Shown: positions 1 to 8,744, counted from the first letter of the stretch. The stretch: DNA of 64,000 bases from Mesorhizobium sp. M1B.F.Ca.ET.045.04.1.1 (GCF_003952465.1 NZ_CP034448.1:620001-684000), one strand, 5' to 3'. Translations and numbers: made by a program. Notes: generated by a model from the letters alone, not told the origin.

Positions 1-84
1 AAGGGGATAAGCTCGGCGCAGGTGATCGCCGCCAGCCTGCAGCCCAATGGCGCGCTGACCCTGATCACCAAGAAGGCAAGCTGA
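1..84 (+). CDS. 3' end of an unidentified gene (possibly DUF421/YetF-like)
   Basis: Frame 1 is open from the window edge to a TGA at 82-84 and gives the last 27 residues of a protein, ending in LTLITKKAS. The tail, a short strand-like stretch with 'PNGALTLI', resembles the C-terminus of DUF421 membrane proteins, which often end with a similar hydrophobic 'G-x-(I/L)-x-(I/L)-I' strand. The fragment is too short to assign with confidence. Confidence 0.3.
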   Translation, partial: KGISSAQVIAASLQPNGALTLITKKAS

Positions 85-216
85 CCAAGAAGAGCCGCTC
101 GGCAAGCGCCGGCGGGCCGGCACCGGGTCCGCTGGCGGCGAGCCGGAGGGAACCTCCGACCAGCAAGGGACGTTTCGCTTTTTTCGCCCCAGCAGAAACG
201 CAGTCAGGAGCGAGCG

Positions 217-702
217 ATGGCGGCGAGCGTCAAAAGCGCGTTTCCAGCTATGGCAATAGCCATGCTTCTCGCGGCCGCGTTGCCGCGCGCGGCGCTTCCG
301 GCGCAGCCGCTGGACAGCAGCAAGCCGGCTTCGACGATCGTCGATTCCGACGTCCGGCAGGAAGAGGCGCTGTCGAAGACGGAAGCCGGCAAAGTCATCA
401 CCGCGATCGACCGCACGCGCGAGAACATCGGCACCGTGCGCAAGACGACCAGGCTCGACACCGTCGATATCGTCTTCCTGACGGATGCCGCGCGCAGCGA
501 GGGCGGACCGCCGCCGGCGATCGAGAACAAGGTGAAACAGCATCAGGACGACGTCGCGGAACTGCGGCAGGAGATCGAAGCGAACGCGCTGCTCTTCAAC
601 GCCATCGATTCGCGGCGCGTGCAAGCCGAGGACGTGCTCGCCGTCGAGTTCGACAATCCGGGGAAGGTCGTCATCTACGCGGCCGCCAAGCCTCCGAAGT
701 GA
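217..702 (+). CDS. secreted hypothetical protein
   Basis: A 161-residue protein with a clear N-terminal signal peptide (basic start, hydrophobic Ala/Leu/Met stretch to about residue 28, small residues around 'ALPAQP'). The mature part is polar and helix-forming, with a charged region near residues 105-135 and no motif I recognise. A good Shine-Dalgarno AGGAG lies about 6 bases before the ATG. It converges on ureB, so it is not part of the urease operon by orientation. Function is unknown; a periplasmic location is inferred from the signal peptide. Confidence 0.65.
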   Translation: MAASVKSAFPAMAIAMLLAAALPRAALPAQPLDSSKPASTIVDSDVRQEEALSKTEAGKVITAIDRTRENIGTVRKTTRLDTVDIVFLTDAARSEGGPPPAIENKVKQHQDDVAELRQEIEANALLFNAIDSRRVQAEDVLAVEFDNPGKVVIYAAAKPPK

Positions 703-736
703 TTTGAGCGCCCCAGAGCTCACAGCTTGCCGGACC

Positions 737-1042
737 TCACAGCGTGCCCATCACCTTCTGCTGGAACCCATAGACCTCGCGCTTGCCGCCGAGCGGCACC
801 AGCGTGACGTCGCGTTCCTGGCCCGGCTCGAAGCGCATGGCCGTGCCGGCGGCGATGTCGAGCCGCATGCCGCGGGCGCGCTCGCGGTCGAATTTCAGAG
901 CCTCGTTGGTCTCGAAGAAATGATAATGGCTGCCGACCTGGATCGGACGGTCGCCGCTGTTGGCGACCTTGAGCGTGACGGTCGGCAGGCCCTCGTTCAG
1001 CTCGATCTCGCCCTTGGCCGTGATGATTTCGCCCGGCATCAT
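737..1042 (-). CDS. ureB: urease subunit beta
   Basis: A 101-residue protein starting [12 protein letters not shown], the usual opening of urease beta chains, with the conserved '[11 protein letters not shown]' segment and an 'R-G-x-R-L-D-I-A-A-G' stretch. Urease hydrolyses urea to ammonia and carbamate; beta is a structural chain packed against the catalytic alpha subunit (UreC). The in-frame ORF extends 9 codons upstream, but the ATG at 1042 matches the family start. It lies 7 bases after ureJ and is the last urease gene of this cluster. No ureC follows inside the window; the next gene downstream is convergent. Confidence 0.95.
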   Translation of the reverse strand: MMPGEIITAKGEIELNEGLPTVTLKVANSGDRPIQVGSHYHFFETNEALKFDRERARGMRLDIAAGTAMRFEPGQERDVTLVPLGGKREVYGFQQKVMGTL

Positions 1043-1049
1043 CGCGGCC

Positions 1050-1643
1050 TCACAGCATGCCGAAGGCAAGGCCGACGCCGACCGCCGCGCAGGCGGCGCC
1101 TGCGGCGCGTATCATGCTCCGGAAGCGCAGCCCAAGCCCAAGCGCAACCGCGATGCCGACGGTATGAAGAAGGGCCGTGGCGACGGCGAAACCCGCCATA
1201 TATTCGAGCCCGCCGGCATTCTCCGGCACTTCGGTGCCATGCGCATGGCCATGGAACAGGGCGAACAGGCCGATGATGGCGACGCCCGCCGAGACCGGCA
1301 GATCGACCGCCAGCGCGACCAGCAGGCCGAGCGCCACGACCGAAGCGAGGATACCCGGCTCGACGAAGGGCACCGGCACATGCAGCATGCCAAAAGCTGC
1401 GCCAGCCAGCATCACGCCGACGAAGGCGAGCGGCCATGCCCACACCGCCCTGCCGCCTTTCATCGCCGCCCACAGACCGACCGCGATCATCACCGTCATA
1501 TGATCGAGGCCGGACAGCGGGTGCATGAAGCCGGCCGTGAAGGAAGAGGTCGTGCCGGCCCCGACATGGGCATAGGCCGGCATCGCGGCGGCCAGAAAAA
1601 GGATCGCGGCGAGTGTGTTGCGTTTCGTGGATGCGGAGATCAT
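1050..1643 (-). CDS. ureJ: HupE/UreJ family membrane protein
   Basis: A 197-residue protein with a cleavable-looking N-terminal hydrophobic segment ('[12 protein letters not shown]') and about six further membrane spans. It carries the family motif 'HPLSGLDHM' and an intramembrane 'LFHGHAHG' histidine cluster, both consistent with HupE/UreJ nickel or cobalt permeases. In this position it probably supplies Ni2+ for urease maturation. The start at 1643 was chosen because the signal-like segment begins there; the longer ORF upstream is a shadow of the preceding DUF1272 gene. It sits between the DUF1272 gene and ureB with short gaps, so co-transcription is likely. Confidence 0.9.
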   Translation of the reverse strand: MISASTKRNTLAAILFLAAAMPAYAHVGAGTTSSFTAGFMHPLSGLDHMTVMIAVGLWAAMKGGRAVWAWPLAFVGVMLAGAAFGMLHVPVPFVEPGILASVVALGLLVALAVDLPVSAGVAIIGLFALFHGHAHGTEVPENAGGLEYMAGFAVATALLHTVGIAVALGLGLRFRSMIRAAGAACAAVGVGLAFGML

Positions 1644-1669
1644 GGGTCTGCCTTCCAATCTAGCAATGG

Positions 1670-1924
1670 TTACGCGGCCTTGCGGGGGCCGCAGCCCTCG
1701 GCCTTGAGCACACGGTTGGTCGATGCCGGGTATTTCTCCAGCCTTGCCGCCGGCCGGATCGGCCGCGGCGCAAAATTGCCGCCGCAGTTCGGGCAGACGC
1801 CGTCGAGCACGTTTTCCGCGCAGTCGGCGCAGAAGGTGCATTCGAACGTGCATATCCGGGCATCCGCCGCCTCCGGCGGCAGATCCTTGTCGCAGCATTC
1901 GCAATTGGGCCTGAGTTCCAGCAT
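1670..1924 (-). CDS. DUF1272 domain protein (Cys-rich)
   Basis: An 84-residue protein that begins MLELRPNCECCDKDLPP and contains eight cysteines in CxxC-like pairs (CECC, CTFC-ADC, CPNC). This is the typical DUF1272 pattern and suggests a small zinc-ribbon-like or metal-binding protein. The last 30 residues are basic and less conserved-looking. It lies between ureA (25-base gap) and ureJ (26-base gap) on the same strand, so it is probably co-expressed with the urease genes. Whether it acts in nickel handling or is only a passenger cannot be told from sequence. Confidence 0.85.
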   Translation of the reverse strand: MLELRPNCECCDKDLPPEAADARICTFECTFCADCAENVLDGVCPNCGGNFAPRPIRPAARLEKYPASTNRVLKAEGCGPRKAA

Positions 1925-1949
1925 CGGTCCTCTCTTCGCCTTATGGGCC

Positions 1950-2252
1950 TCACCTGATCGGTTCGTGCACGGTCACCAGCTTGGTGCCGTCGGGAAACGT
2001 CGCCTCGACCTGGACGTCGTGGATCATCTCGGCAATGCCGTCCATGACCTCAGCGCGGGTGACGACATGCGCTCCGGCCTCCATCAACTCGGCCACCGAG
2101 CGGCCGTCGCGGGCGCCTTCGACAACGAAGTCGGTGATTAAAGCGATCGCCTCGGGGTGATTGAGCTTGACGCCGCGCTCCAGCCGCTTGCGCGCCACCA
2201 TCGCCGCCATGGCGATCAGCAGCTTGTCTTTTTCACGCGGCGTCAGATTCAT
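1950..2252 (-). CDS. ureA: urease subunit gamma
   Basis: A 100-residue protein starting [17 protein letters not shown], the standard opening of urease gamma, with '[12 protein letters not shown]' and the C-terminal '[14 protein letters not shown]' motif. Gamma is the small structural chain of the (alpha-beta-gamma)3 urease. The length matches the family exactly, which fixes the start at 2252 against a longer in-frame ORF that reads into ureD. It follows ureD by 37 bases. Confidence 0.97.
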   Translation of the reverse strand: MNLTPREKDKLLIAMAAMVARKRLERGVKLNHPEAIALITDFVVEGARDGRSVAELMEAGAHVVTRAEVMDGIAEMIHDVQVEATFPDGTKLVTVHEPIR

Positions 2253-2289
2253 GCGGCTTCCCAGTATCCATGATCGAAGTATTCGAAGG

Positions 2290-3219
2290 TCAGAGTGACC
2301 ATAATTTGGGCAGACCAGCCTGCCCGTTGAGCAGTTCGACGAGCGGAACCAGCCGCTTGCGGAGCTGGTAGCCGTCGCCGGCGGTGAGCCTCGCAAGAAG
2401 CTTGCCAGATTGCCCGACGCTCCAGAAACTGACGCCGCCCCGGTGACTGACAGCGGGACCACCGATCATCGGGTCGCCGATGATCGCTCGTGCCGGCTCC
2501 AGCAGGGTTTCCGCACGCGGAGAGACGAGAAGCATGGTTGCAACTGCGCTTGAGCCGCCGGCCACAGCCGGGCGCCGGAGGCCGGCTGCGATATCCGGCC
2601 CGACGCGAAAATCCTCGGCATGGATAAGCCTGCCGTCCTGCCAAACCCGCCAGCGGTCGTGGAAATTGCCCCGGACCGTCCGTTCGCCCATCGCCAGCCG
2701 GCCGAACAGCGTAGCTTCCAGCAAAAGCGCCTCGGCGCTCCCGGCAATCGTCACATCGAGCGTCCTTGCAAAGGCGGCCTGGTCGAAAACGATGGTTTCC
2801 TGCGGCAGCCAGGCGATCCGGCCGCCCGCGCCGACATCCAGGCTGACTGTCGTCTCGGCGCGATCGGAGGCGGCGCGATAGATTTTCTCGCAGGCCTGGG
2901 TGGTGATCGAGGCCGAGGCGCCCTCGCCGACCTCGATCTCCCAGCCGAGCCGGTCGCCGCCGGTCAAACCGCCGGCAGTGTTGATCAGCACGGCCTCGAG
3001 CGGATCGCCATGCACTGCCGGCATGCGAATCTTGGCCGATCCGTCCTGATAGAGGCGCCGGAGGCGGGTCCGGCCACCGCTTTTGCCGCAGAAAAGCCTG
3101 CCTCGCCCGGCAACACGTTGGGCGGCAGGCGGGGGAACCAGGGTATCGTCGATCATGTCCACGGCGCCAACGTTAAGCACTCCGGTGGCTTTGTCGATAT
3201 ATAGCTTGTTGCTTGACAT
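2290..3219 (-). CDS. ureD: urease accessory protein UreD
   Basis: UreD is the chaperone that binds apo-urease and, with UreF and UreG, directs nickel into the active site. The protein has the family signatures '[19 protein letters not shown]', 'LTGGDRL', '[10 protein letters not shown]' and '[10 protein letters not shown]'. Starting at 3219 it is 309 residues. An internal ATG at 3156 would give 288 residues, nearer the usual 270-290, and neither has a strong ribosome-binding site, so the start is uncertain. It is first in the urease gene string and diverges from the NodF-like gene over about 140 bases. Confidence 0.92.
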   Translation of the reverse strand: MSSNKLYIDKATGVLNVGAVDMIDDTLVPPPAAQRVAGRGRLFCGKSGGRTRLRRLYQDGSAKIRMPAVHGDPLEAVLINTAGGLTGGDRLGWEIEVGEGASASITTQACEKIYRAASDRAETTVSLDVGAGGRIAWLPQETIVFDQAAFARTLDVTIAGSAEALLLEATLFGRLAMGERTVRGNFHDRWRVWQDGRLIHAEDFRVGPDIAAGLRRPAVAGGSSAVATMLLVSPRAETLLEPARAIIGDPMIGGPAVSHRGGVSFWSVGQSGKLLARLTAGDGYQLRKRLVPLVELLNGQAGLPKLWSL

Positions 3220-3237
3220 CGTTTCGGTTTCTATAGA
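3209..3237 (+). promoter_or_regulatory. candidate sigma-70 promoter for the NodFE-like genes
   Basis: TTGCTT at 3209-3214 and TATAGA at 3232-3237 are separated by 17 bases, an acceptable housekeeping promoter, about 120 bases before the acyl carrier protein start. It overlaps the proposed ureD start on the other strand, which fits either a divergent promoter region or the shorter ureD start. No nod box was recognised by eye. Confidence 0.3.
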
Positions 3238-3357
3238 GGGAGCCACCTTGGAGCGGTCACGCGATGCCTGGAGAGGTAAGGATGACGGCGTTTGCGAATC
3301 CGGGGACGAAGGGGCGCTGATCAGTTGGCGTCGGAAAACGACAGGGGAAGGAACCGA

Positions 3358-3612
3358 ATGGCTGACCAGCTGACGACCGAAATCATCGAAAAGATCAAGG
3401 CCCATGCCGAGACTGGCGGTGAGGAAATCACCACCAGCACCGATCTCAACACGCTTGGCATCCACTCGCTGGAGCTGACTGAGATCATCTTCGATCTCGA
3501 GGAAAAGTACGGCATCGAGATCGAGATGAACACGGTCGACGCCTGGAGCAACCTCAAGAACGTCGGCGACATGGTCGAGGCGGTTCGCGAATTGATCGCG
3601 AAAAAAGCCTGA
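3358..3612 (+). CDS. NodF-like acyl carrier protein
   Basis: An 84-residue acyl carrier protein. The phosphopantetheine serine lies in '[16 protein letters not shown]' (the usual DSL is HSL here). The opening [10 protein letters not shown] and the C-terminal part '[16 protein letters not shown]' closely match what I recall of rhizobial NodF, and are unlike general AcpP or AcpXL. The ATG at 3358 is preceded by AGGGGAAGGA. It lies 4 bases before the NodE-like ketosynthase, so the two probably work as a dedicated acyl-chain elongation pair. In symbionts NodF/NodE make the unsaturated acyl chain of Nod factor. Here the neighbours are urease and metabolic genes and no nodABC is visible, so the product is unknown. 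Confidence 0.85.
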   Translation: MADQLTTEIIEKIKAHAETGGEEITTSTDLNTLGIHSLELTEIIFDLEEKYGIEIEMNTVDAWSNLKNVGDMVEAVRELIAKKA

Positions 3613-3616
3613 TTGC

Positions 3617-4825
3617 ATGCTGAAGCGCGTCGTCATCACCGGCATTGGCGGGATATGCGGGCTCGGCAACGATGTGCCGGCCATATGGAGCGCCATGCGC
3701 GAGGGCCGCTCGGGAATCGGGCCGATCGAGAATCCCTCCCTGCATGATCTGAAGGTCAAGGTCGGCTGCGAAATCAAGGCGTTGCCCGATCACGGCATCG
3801 ACCGCAAGCAAGTCGTATCGATGGACCGTTACAGCCTGCTGGCGGTGATCGCGGCGCGGGAGGCGATGCAACAGTCCGGGCTGGTCGCCCATGCCGACAA
3901 CACCTACCGCATGGGCGCTGTCGTCGGCGTCGGCGTCGCCGGCTTCGAAACGATCGAGGAAAATTACCGCGCGATCCTGATCGAGGGACGCAACCGCGCC
4001 GCCATCTTCACCGTGCCGAAGGTGATGCCGGGTGCGGCCGCCGGCCAGGTCAGCATGAATCTCGGCCTGCGCGGCCCGGTGTTTGGTGCTACCTCGGCCT
4101 GCGCGTCGGCCAATCACGCCATAGCCTCGGCGGCCGACCAGATCCGGCTCGGCCGCGCCGACGTCATGATCGCCGGCGGCGCCGAAGCGCCGCTGGTATG
4201 GGGCGTGCTCAAGGGCTGGGAAGCGTTGAGGGTGCTTTCGCCCGACACCTGCCGGCCGTTCTCGGCCGATCGCCAGGGCCTGTCGCTCGGCGAAGGCGCC
4301 GGCATGGCGGTGCTGGAAAGCTACGACCATGCCATGGCGCGCGGCGCCACCATCCTCGCCGAGATCGCCGGCGCCGGGCTTTCCGCCGACGCCTCCGACA
4401 TCGTCGCTCCTACGGTCGAGGGGCCGGAAGCGGCGATGCGCTTCTGCCTGGTCGATGCCGGACTCAATCCCGAGGACGTCGACTATCTCAACGCGCACGG
4501 CACCGGCACCAAGGCCAACGACCAGATCGAGACGGCGGCGATCAAGCGCGTCTTCGGCGAGCATGCGCGCGCGCTCTCGGTCTCCTCGACCAAGTCGATG
4601 CACGCGCATTGCCTCGGCGCGTCGGGCGGGCTGGAGATGATCGCCTGCGTGATGGCGATCCGCGACGGCATCGTGCCGCCGACCGCCAATTACCGCGAGC
4701 CCGACCCGGAATGCGATCTCGACGTGACGCCGAACGTGGCGCGCGAGCGCAAGGTGCGCGCCGCGCTCAGCAACAGTTTCGCCTTCGGCGGCACCAATGC
4801 GGTGCTGGCCTTCAAAGCGATCTGA
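3617..4825 (+). CDS. NodE-like beta-ketoacyl-ACP synthase
   Basis: A 402-residue condensing enzyme of the FabF/NodE type. The active-site Cys is in '[16 protein letters not shown]', and the two catalytic histidines are in '[12 protein letters not shown]' and 'MHAHCLGA'. The end '[18 protein letters not shown]'-type segment and '[14 protein letters not shown]' follow NodE very closely as I remember it. It would condense malonyl-ACP with an acyl chain held on the partner carrier protein. The start ATG at 3617 is 4 bases after the carrier protein stop. The gene ends at a good terminator hairpin (4876-4926). Confidence 0.88.
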   Translation: MLKRVVITGIGGICGLGNDVPAIWSAMREGRSGIGPIENPSLHDLKVKVGCEIKALPDHGIDRKQVVSMDRYSLLAVIAAREAMQQSGLVAHADNTYRMGAVVGVGVAGFETIEENYRAILIEGRNRAAIFTVPKVMPGAAAGQVSMNLGLRGPVFGATSACASANHAIASAADQIRLGRADVMIAGGAEAPLVWGVLKGWEALRVLSPDTCRPFSADRQGLSLGEGAGMAVLESYDHAMARGATILAEIAGAGLSADASDIVAPTVEGPEAAMRFCLVDAGLNPEDVDYLNAHGTGTKANDQIETAAIKRVFGEHARALSVSSTKSMHAHCLGASGGLEMIACVMAIRDGIVPPTANYREPDPECDLDVTPNVARERKVRAALSNSFAFGGTNAVLAFKAI

Positions 4826-4875
4826 CGCAGGCAATCTGACACGGACACCGCAATCCGCCGGAACGCGCTTCAGTC

Positions 4876-4926
4876 TTAGAGCGGGTTCAGCCTTTGATGG
4901 AACCGCCGCACCGCTCTAAGTTTTTT
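4876..4926 (+). terminator. Rho-independent terminator after the NodE-like gene
   Basis: A 9-bp arm TTAGAGCGG at 4876-4884 pairs with CCGCTCTAA at 4911-4919, with an inner GGTTC/GAACC stem, followed by a run of six T at 4921-4926. It lies 50 bases after the stop codon. A copy of the short 'GCAATTCC' repeat follows at once. Confidence 0.6.
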
Positions 4927-4927
4927 C

Positions 4928-4976
4928 ACGCAATTCCGGGCGGAAAACCGCTATGCACTTTTCCTGGAACTGCTCA
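4928..4976. repeat. short palindromic repeat, family E, copy 1
   Basis: About 46-50 bp with GCAATTCC near one end and an imperfect inverse (GGAACTGC here, GGAATTGC in the other copies) at the other, around a conserved core GGAAAACCGCT...CACTTTTCC. Four more copies occur in this window (29851, 48590, 63291, 63352). It fills the gap between the NodE-like gene and the glutathione transferase gene. Confidence 0.8.
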
Positions 4977-5109
4977 AGCGGATTGCTTTGGTTGACCGTC
5001 CGTGCACGGCAGGGCGGTTGCCGGCATATTGATCCTGAAGGGTCACGGTCCTAATTCTTGCGCACCCGCCACTGCGCCGTCCGGCGCCAATCCGCATCCG
5101 GAGCCCCCG

Positions 5110-5814
5110 ATGACCGACCTGTCCGCCTTTCCGATCGCCAAGCGCTGGCCGGCCAAGCACCCCGACCGCCTGCAGCTCTATTCCTCTGCGACGCCCAACG
5201 GCGTGAAGATCTCGATCGCGCTGGAGGAGATCGGCCTGCCTTACGAGCCGCATTACGTCGATATCGGCAAGAACGAGAGCTGGACGCCGGAATTCCTGTC
5301 GCTCAACCCGAACGGCAAGATCCCGGCGATCATCGACCCGAACGGCCCGGGCGGCAAGCCGATCGGCCTGTTCGAGTCCGGCGCTGTCCTGCTTTACCTC
5401 AGCGACAAGACCGGCAAGCTCATTCCGTCCGATCCGATCCGGCGCTACGAAACGATCCAGTGGGTGTTCTTCCAGATGGCCGCGATCGGCCCGATCTTCG
5501 GGCAAGTCGGCTTCTTCAACAAATTCGCCGGGCGCGAGATTGCCGACAAGCGGCCGCTGGAGCGCTATCGCGACGAATCGCGGCGGCTGATCGGCGTCCT
5601 CGAAACGCGGCTGAAAGGCCGGCAATGGATCATGGATGACGACTACACCATCGCCGATGTCTCGATGCTCGGCTGGGTGCGCAACCTGATCGGCTTCTAC
5701 GAAGCGCGCGACCTCGTCGGCTTCGACGATTTCCCTGATGTCGCGGCATGGCTGGAGCGCGGCCTTGCACGGCCGGCCGTGCAGCGGGGCCTCACCATCC
5801 CGGCCAGGAGCTAA
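5110..5814 (+). CDS. glutathione S-transferase family protein
   Basis: A 234-residue protein with an N-terminal thioredoxin fold ('LQLYSSATPNGVKISIALEE', then 'NPNGKIPAI' with the cis-proline, and 'LFESGAVLLYL' for the gamma-glutamyl contact) and a helical C-terminal domain with 'YTIADVSMLGWV'. The 'TPNGxK' site is typical of the bacterial YfcG/GstB-like group, which conjugate or reduce glutathione disulfides. The ATG at 5110 was preferred to an earlier in-frame codon because it starts the conserved domain. It stands alone between repeats, and a hairpin follows its stop. Confidence 0.88.
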   Translation: MTDLSAFPIAKRWPAKHPDRLQLYSSATPNGVKISIALEEIGLPYEPHYVDIGKNESWTPEFLSLNPNGKIPAIIDPNGPGGKPIGLFESGAVLLYLSDKTGKLIPSDPIRRYETIQWVFFQMAAIGPIFGQVGFFNKFAGREIADKRPLERYRDESRRLIGVLETRLKGRQWIMDDDYTIADVSMLGWVRNLIGFYEARDLVGFDDFPDVAAWLERGLARPAVQRGLTIPARS

Positions 5815-5910
5815 AGCGCGTCGCGCTGAATTCAGGCGACGCGCTTCAAGCCTTTGTTTTGATGCATGTCGTTGTCCCAGAACCGCTGCACAATTCTGGG
5901 CGACATGCAT
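5815..5910. repeat. two adjacent palindromes after the GST gene
   Basis: AGCGCGTCGC (5815-5824) pairs with GCGACGCGCT (5836-5845) directly after the TAA stop. A second palindrome at 5862-5910 has arms ATGCATGTCG and CGACATGCAT plus inner CCCAGAA/TTCTGGG around a 'CCGCTGCACAA' loop. The layout (CCGCT...CAC core between inverted arms) resembles repeat family E. The first hairpin may also end transcription, but there is no T-run. Confidence 0.6.
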
Positions 5911-5916
5911 TTCGCT

Positions 5917-6228
5917 CTATTTGGCCTTGGTTTTAGCGCCGCCCCGGCCGAAAACAGACGCGGCAAGCCGAGCGGTGGCGACCACCGCGCCGGCCGCAAC
6001 GCTTGCAACGGTGCGAACCGGGCCGGACTTCGCCGCCGCCGGCTTATGCGGCTTCACGGGTTTTGCACCGACCTTGTGCGACGCGCCCGGCACCACTTGC
6101 TTGGGCGTCGCCTTGCCGAATGTCGGCTTGCCGTCCTTGGAGCGCTCAGCCATTGCCGGAGCGGTGCCGGCTCTGGATCGACTTGCCCTGCTTCTGGCAG
6201 GCGCGGGTTTTCTGGTCTTGGTTGCCAT
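5917..6228 (-). CDS. small basic Ala/Lys-rich hypothetical protein
   Basis: A 103-residue, strongly basic protein (MATKTRKPAPARSR...GGAKTKAK) made of Ala, Lys, Pro and Arg with one short hydrophobic stretch 'VASVAAGAVVATARLAASV' near residues 73-91. The charge suggests nucleic-acid binding or a disordered linker, comparable to H1-like small proteins, but no domain is recognised. The start at 6228 opens the basic region. About 115 AT-richer bases lie upstream and probably hold its promoter; nothing else is seen there. Confidence 0.55.
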   Translation of the reverse strand: MATKTRKPAPARSRASRSRAGTAPAMAERSKDGKPTFGKATPKQVVPGASHKVGAKPVKPHKPAAAKSGPVRTVASVAAGAVVATARLAASVFGRGGAKTKAK

Positions 6229-6343
6229 CAGACGGTTCCCTTACGCCGGACAAATGGGGAGTACAGCCATAACGACCTGTAAATCTTAAGGTTCCCGCCC
6301 AAAAGTATCGAAAATTGAGCAGGTTAACCAAGCACCAGGGTCA

Positions 6344-6955
6344 TTAACCAATGACCAGATCGGCCTCCCGGCGGCGCGCCAGCACGCGCTCGATGTTCGG
6401 CATATCGTTGGAGGCGATCCAGGCGCGGGCGTCCTCGTCGGACTTGCCATGCCCGCGCCAGCGTTCCATCAGTCGGCGCTCGAGCTCGCCCCGCGGCACG
6501 TCGACGAAGATGGTGAAGTCGAACAAAGGCGCCAGCCGCGACCACGGTTCCTCGTCGAGGAGGAGATAGTTGCCCTCGACAAGGATGAACTTGGTGTCGG
6601 CGCCGATCACTTCGGCCGCCGCGCGCGACAGTTCCATGTTGCGGTCGAAGACCGGAATGGCAATGTCCGGTTCGCCGGAGCGGATGCGCTTCAACAGCGT
6701 CTCGAAGCCGGCGAAGTCGAAGGTTTCCGGCGCCCCTTTTCGCGCGCGCAGGCCGCGCCGGTTGAGGATGATGTCGTCAAAATGGAAGCCGTCCATCGGC
6801 ACGATTTCCGACGTGCCTTCCGGCAGCAATTCATGCAGCCTGCCCGATATGGTCGACTTGCCGGCTCCCGGCGGGCCGGCGATGGCAACGACGAAACGCT
6901 TGGCTTTGCCAGCGCGCTTGAAGATGGCGGCAGTGATATGGGCCAAGTCAGACAT
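6344..6955 (-). CDS. P-loop sugar/nucleoside kinase-like protein (FrcK/uridine kinase type)
   Basis: A 203-residue P-loop protein with Walker A 'AGPPGAGKST' near residues 26-35, 'VPMDGFHFDD' (the DGFH motif of the phosphoribulokinase/uridine kinase/pantothenate kinase group), 'FILVEGNYLLLDE' and a basic 'ERRLMERWRGHGKS' lid. The ATG at 6955 has an AGAGG ribosome-binding site. Close relatives are annotated as nucleoside/nucleotide kinase or FrcK-type sugar kinase. The phosphate acceptor cannot be decided from sequence, and no transporter is next to it. Confidence 0.8.
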   Translation of the reverse strand: MSDLAHITAAIFKRAGKAKRFVVAIAGPPGAGKSTISGRLHELLPEGTSEIVPMDGFHFDDIILNRRGLRARKGAPETFDFAGFETLLKRIRSGEPDIAIPVFDRNMELSRAAAEVIGADTKFILVEGNYLLLDEEPWSRLAPLFDFTIFVDVPRGELERRLMERWRGHGKSDEDARAWIASNDMPNIERVLARRREADLVIG

Positions 6956-7095
6956 CGGCGCCTCTTTGCTAGCGACTCCGGCCGCATCTTGGCGGCTGTC
7001 GGCGGAAATTTCAAACGTGGTTCCTTGATGCCGAAGTTTCGACTGATTGTTTGGCAGTCACCCGGCCTTGAGATTAGCCGAAACGCCTATCCCTT

Positions 7096-7277
7096 CGTCA
7101 TCCACGGGCGGAGCAAGGAGCGTAGCGACGCAGCGCTGACCCGAGGATCCATTCCGTGACGTCCGAGCGCTGCCGCGGTTCGGAATTCTGCGCCGTTGCG
7201 CTCTTCGGCGAATGTCACGGCATGGATTCCAGGGTCTCCGCGACGGAGCTTCGCTCCTGCTTCGCCCTGGAATGACG
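7096..7277. repeat. intergenic inverted repeat, family D, copy 1
   Basis: About 180 bp, beginning CGTCATCCACGGGCGGAGCA and ending in the inverse TGCTTCGCCCTGGAATGACG, with inner GGATCCATTCCGTGAC / GTCACGGCATGGATTCC arms. Related copies lie at 12027 and 41954, and a half copy at 59638. It fills most of the 338-base gap between the kinase and the mutarotase-like gene; nothing else is seen in that gap. Confidence 0.8.
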
Positions 7278-7293
7278 AACTTGCGGGCCTAGT

Positions 7294-8397
7294 CTAGTCC
7301 AGAACCGAGCGGCCGATGCGCAGGAAGTCTCCGTCGAACGGCACCTCCCGCGCCGTGCCGGTGCCAAGGACGCGCAACCGGTCGGGCGCTGATTCGAGGT
7401 TCGTTGGCGGCCCGGCATCGGCCAACGGAACCGCGCCAATGACATGGCGGAAGGAGACGCTGCGCCCTTCGGCGAGGGCGAAGGCCGTCGCCACGCCTTC
7501 GTGCTTCAGCCAGTTGTCGCCGAGCGAGGCGGCGTGGCCGACCGCGGCGCGGCCGTCCTCGATGCCGAGCACGCCGATGTGGCGGCCGCTCCAGGGCGCG
7601 TAGTCGCGCCCGCCATTGCTGAACCACAGCATGGTGACCGGCAGTTCGGCCGGATTCTTCAGCACCAGCACCAGATCCTGCTCGGCGCGCCGCGCAAGCG
7701 CCGTCCAGCCCGGCCCGTCATGATCGGCCTCGACCAGCGTGATGAAATCCTCGCCCCTAGCTTCCATGCGGTAGTCGGTGAGATCGGCGGTGCCGCCGGC
7801 CGCGATCGGGTAATGGGTCAGATCGGTGGCGCGTGCGGGATAGGCCAAGCGAAACCGGCCGCGCGCCGGATCTGGCTCCAGCGGGGTCGCTGGCGTCACC
7901 GCCAGGCGCTTCGGCGAGAAGGCGAGCCTGCCGCCCTCGCGCATTGCCGTCATCGGATGATGGGCGACGGAAACGGCGCCGGAGCCACCGGAGAAGACGT
8001 GCTCCTGGTAGAGGAACGGATGGCCGTCGCGGAGCGTGAAGATCTTGTCGACGGCAGCGCCCATCACCTTGCGACGCAGCCGGAAGACGGCCCGCCAGCC
8101 GCCGGCGATGGCACCGTTCTCGATGACGTCCCATTCACTGTTGGCCGTCCAGCCATGCAGGGGCGCTGCCTCGACGTCGCTGGTGGAGAACGGCGCGCAA
8201 AGGAAATCACCGGACAGGCGCACCGTGCCTTCAGGGAGATTTTCCGGCAACGTCTCGCGTGGCGAACCGACCCAGGGCGCGCGATGCAGCGGCTTCAAGC
8301 GGCGGCCGTCGGCCTCGATTTCCATGGCGGCGATGTGGCCGACCGCGAGATCGAGCGAGACCGAGATGCCTTTTGCGTTGAGCGTGACCGTGTCCAT
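7294..8397 (-). CDS. aldose 1-epimerase (mutarotase-like) family protein
   Basis: A 367-residue protein rich in beta strands with features of the galactose-mutarotase-like fold: 'PLHRAPWVGS' early, 'PLHGWTANSEWDV' (the active-site HG segment near residues 94-106), 'YQEHVFSGGSGAVSVAHHP' near residue 145, and 'LWFSNGGRDYAPWSGRHIGVLGIEDG' in the C-terminal third. Members interconvert sugar anomers or act on related sugars. It stands alone on the strand, with repeat D downstream and repeat A upstream, so context does not reveal the sugar. Confidence 0.7.
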   Translation of the reverse strand: MDTVTLNAKGISVSLDLAVGHIAAMEIEADGRRLKPLHRAPWVGSPRETLPENLPEGTVRLSGDFLCAPFSTSDVEAAPLHGWTANSEWDVIENGAIAGGWRAVFRLRRKVMGAAVDKIFTLRDGHPFLYQEHVFSGGSGAVSVAHHPMTAMREGGRLAFSPKRLAVTPATPLEPDPARGRFRLAYPARATDLTHYPIAAGGTADLTDYRMEARGEDFITLVEADHDGPGWTALARRAEQDLVLVLKNPAELPVTMLWFSNGGRDYAPWSGRHIGVLGIEDGRAAVGHAASLGDNWLKHEGVATAFALAEGRSVSFRHVIGAVPLADAGPPTNLESAPDRLRVLGTGTAREVPFDGDFLRIGRSVLD

Positions 8398-8511
8398 GGC
8401 TTCACCCCGAATCTTTTAGAGCGCCAGAAAAGCTGGCGAAGGCATCCTGCGCAAGCGGGGCGACAGGCAATTTGCATCAGACAATTGCAGAGCCGCCAAT
8501 TGTCGATCCCC

Positions 8512-8694
8512 GGCGCCGCCCCTCATTGCCCTGCCGGGCATTTCTCCCCGTATAGTGACGGGGAGAAAGGGGCTGGCCGCGATGCCGGCGCCTTTCTTGC
8601 AGCGTTGGCGGTTGGCGAAACCGGCGGCGACAGCGCCCCTCTCCCCGTCGCTATACGGGGAGAGGATGCCGGCAGGCAGGTGAGGGGCAGCGCC
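8512..8694. repeat. intergenic inverted repeat, family A, copy 1
   Basis: A 183-bp element: GGCGCCGCCCCTCA at the left and the inverse TGAGGGGCAGCGCC at the right, with CTGCCGGGCA and TGCCGGCAGG inside these and, further in, two small hairpins built on CTCCCCGTATAGTGACGGGGAG and its inverse. The centre keeps TTGCA and a GGCGAAA stretch. Five copies are present (also 10644, 12879, 37832, 40783). It takes up the 347-base gap with no other feature. Confidence 0.85.
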
Positions 8695-8744
8695 AACGTT
8701 GGAGGTGATGCTGCGGCCCTGGCGCGCCACACGCCTCCGCCACC

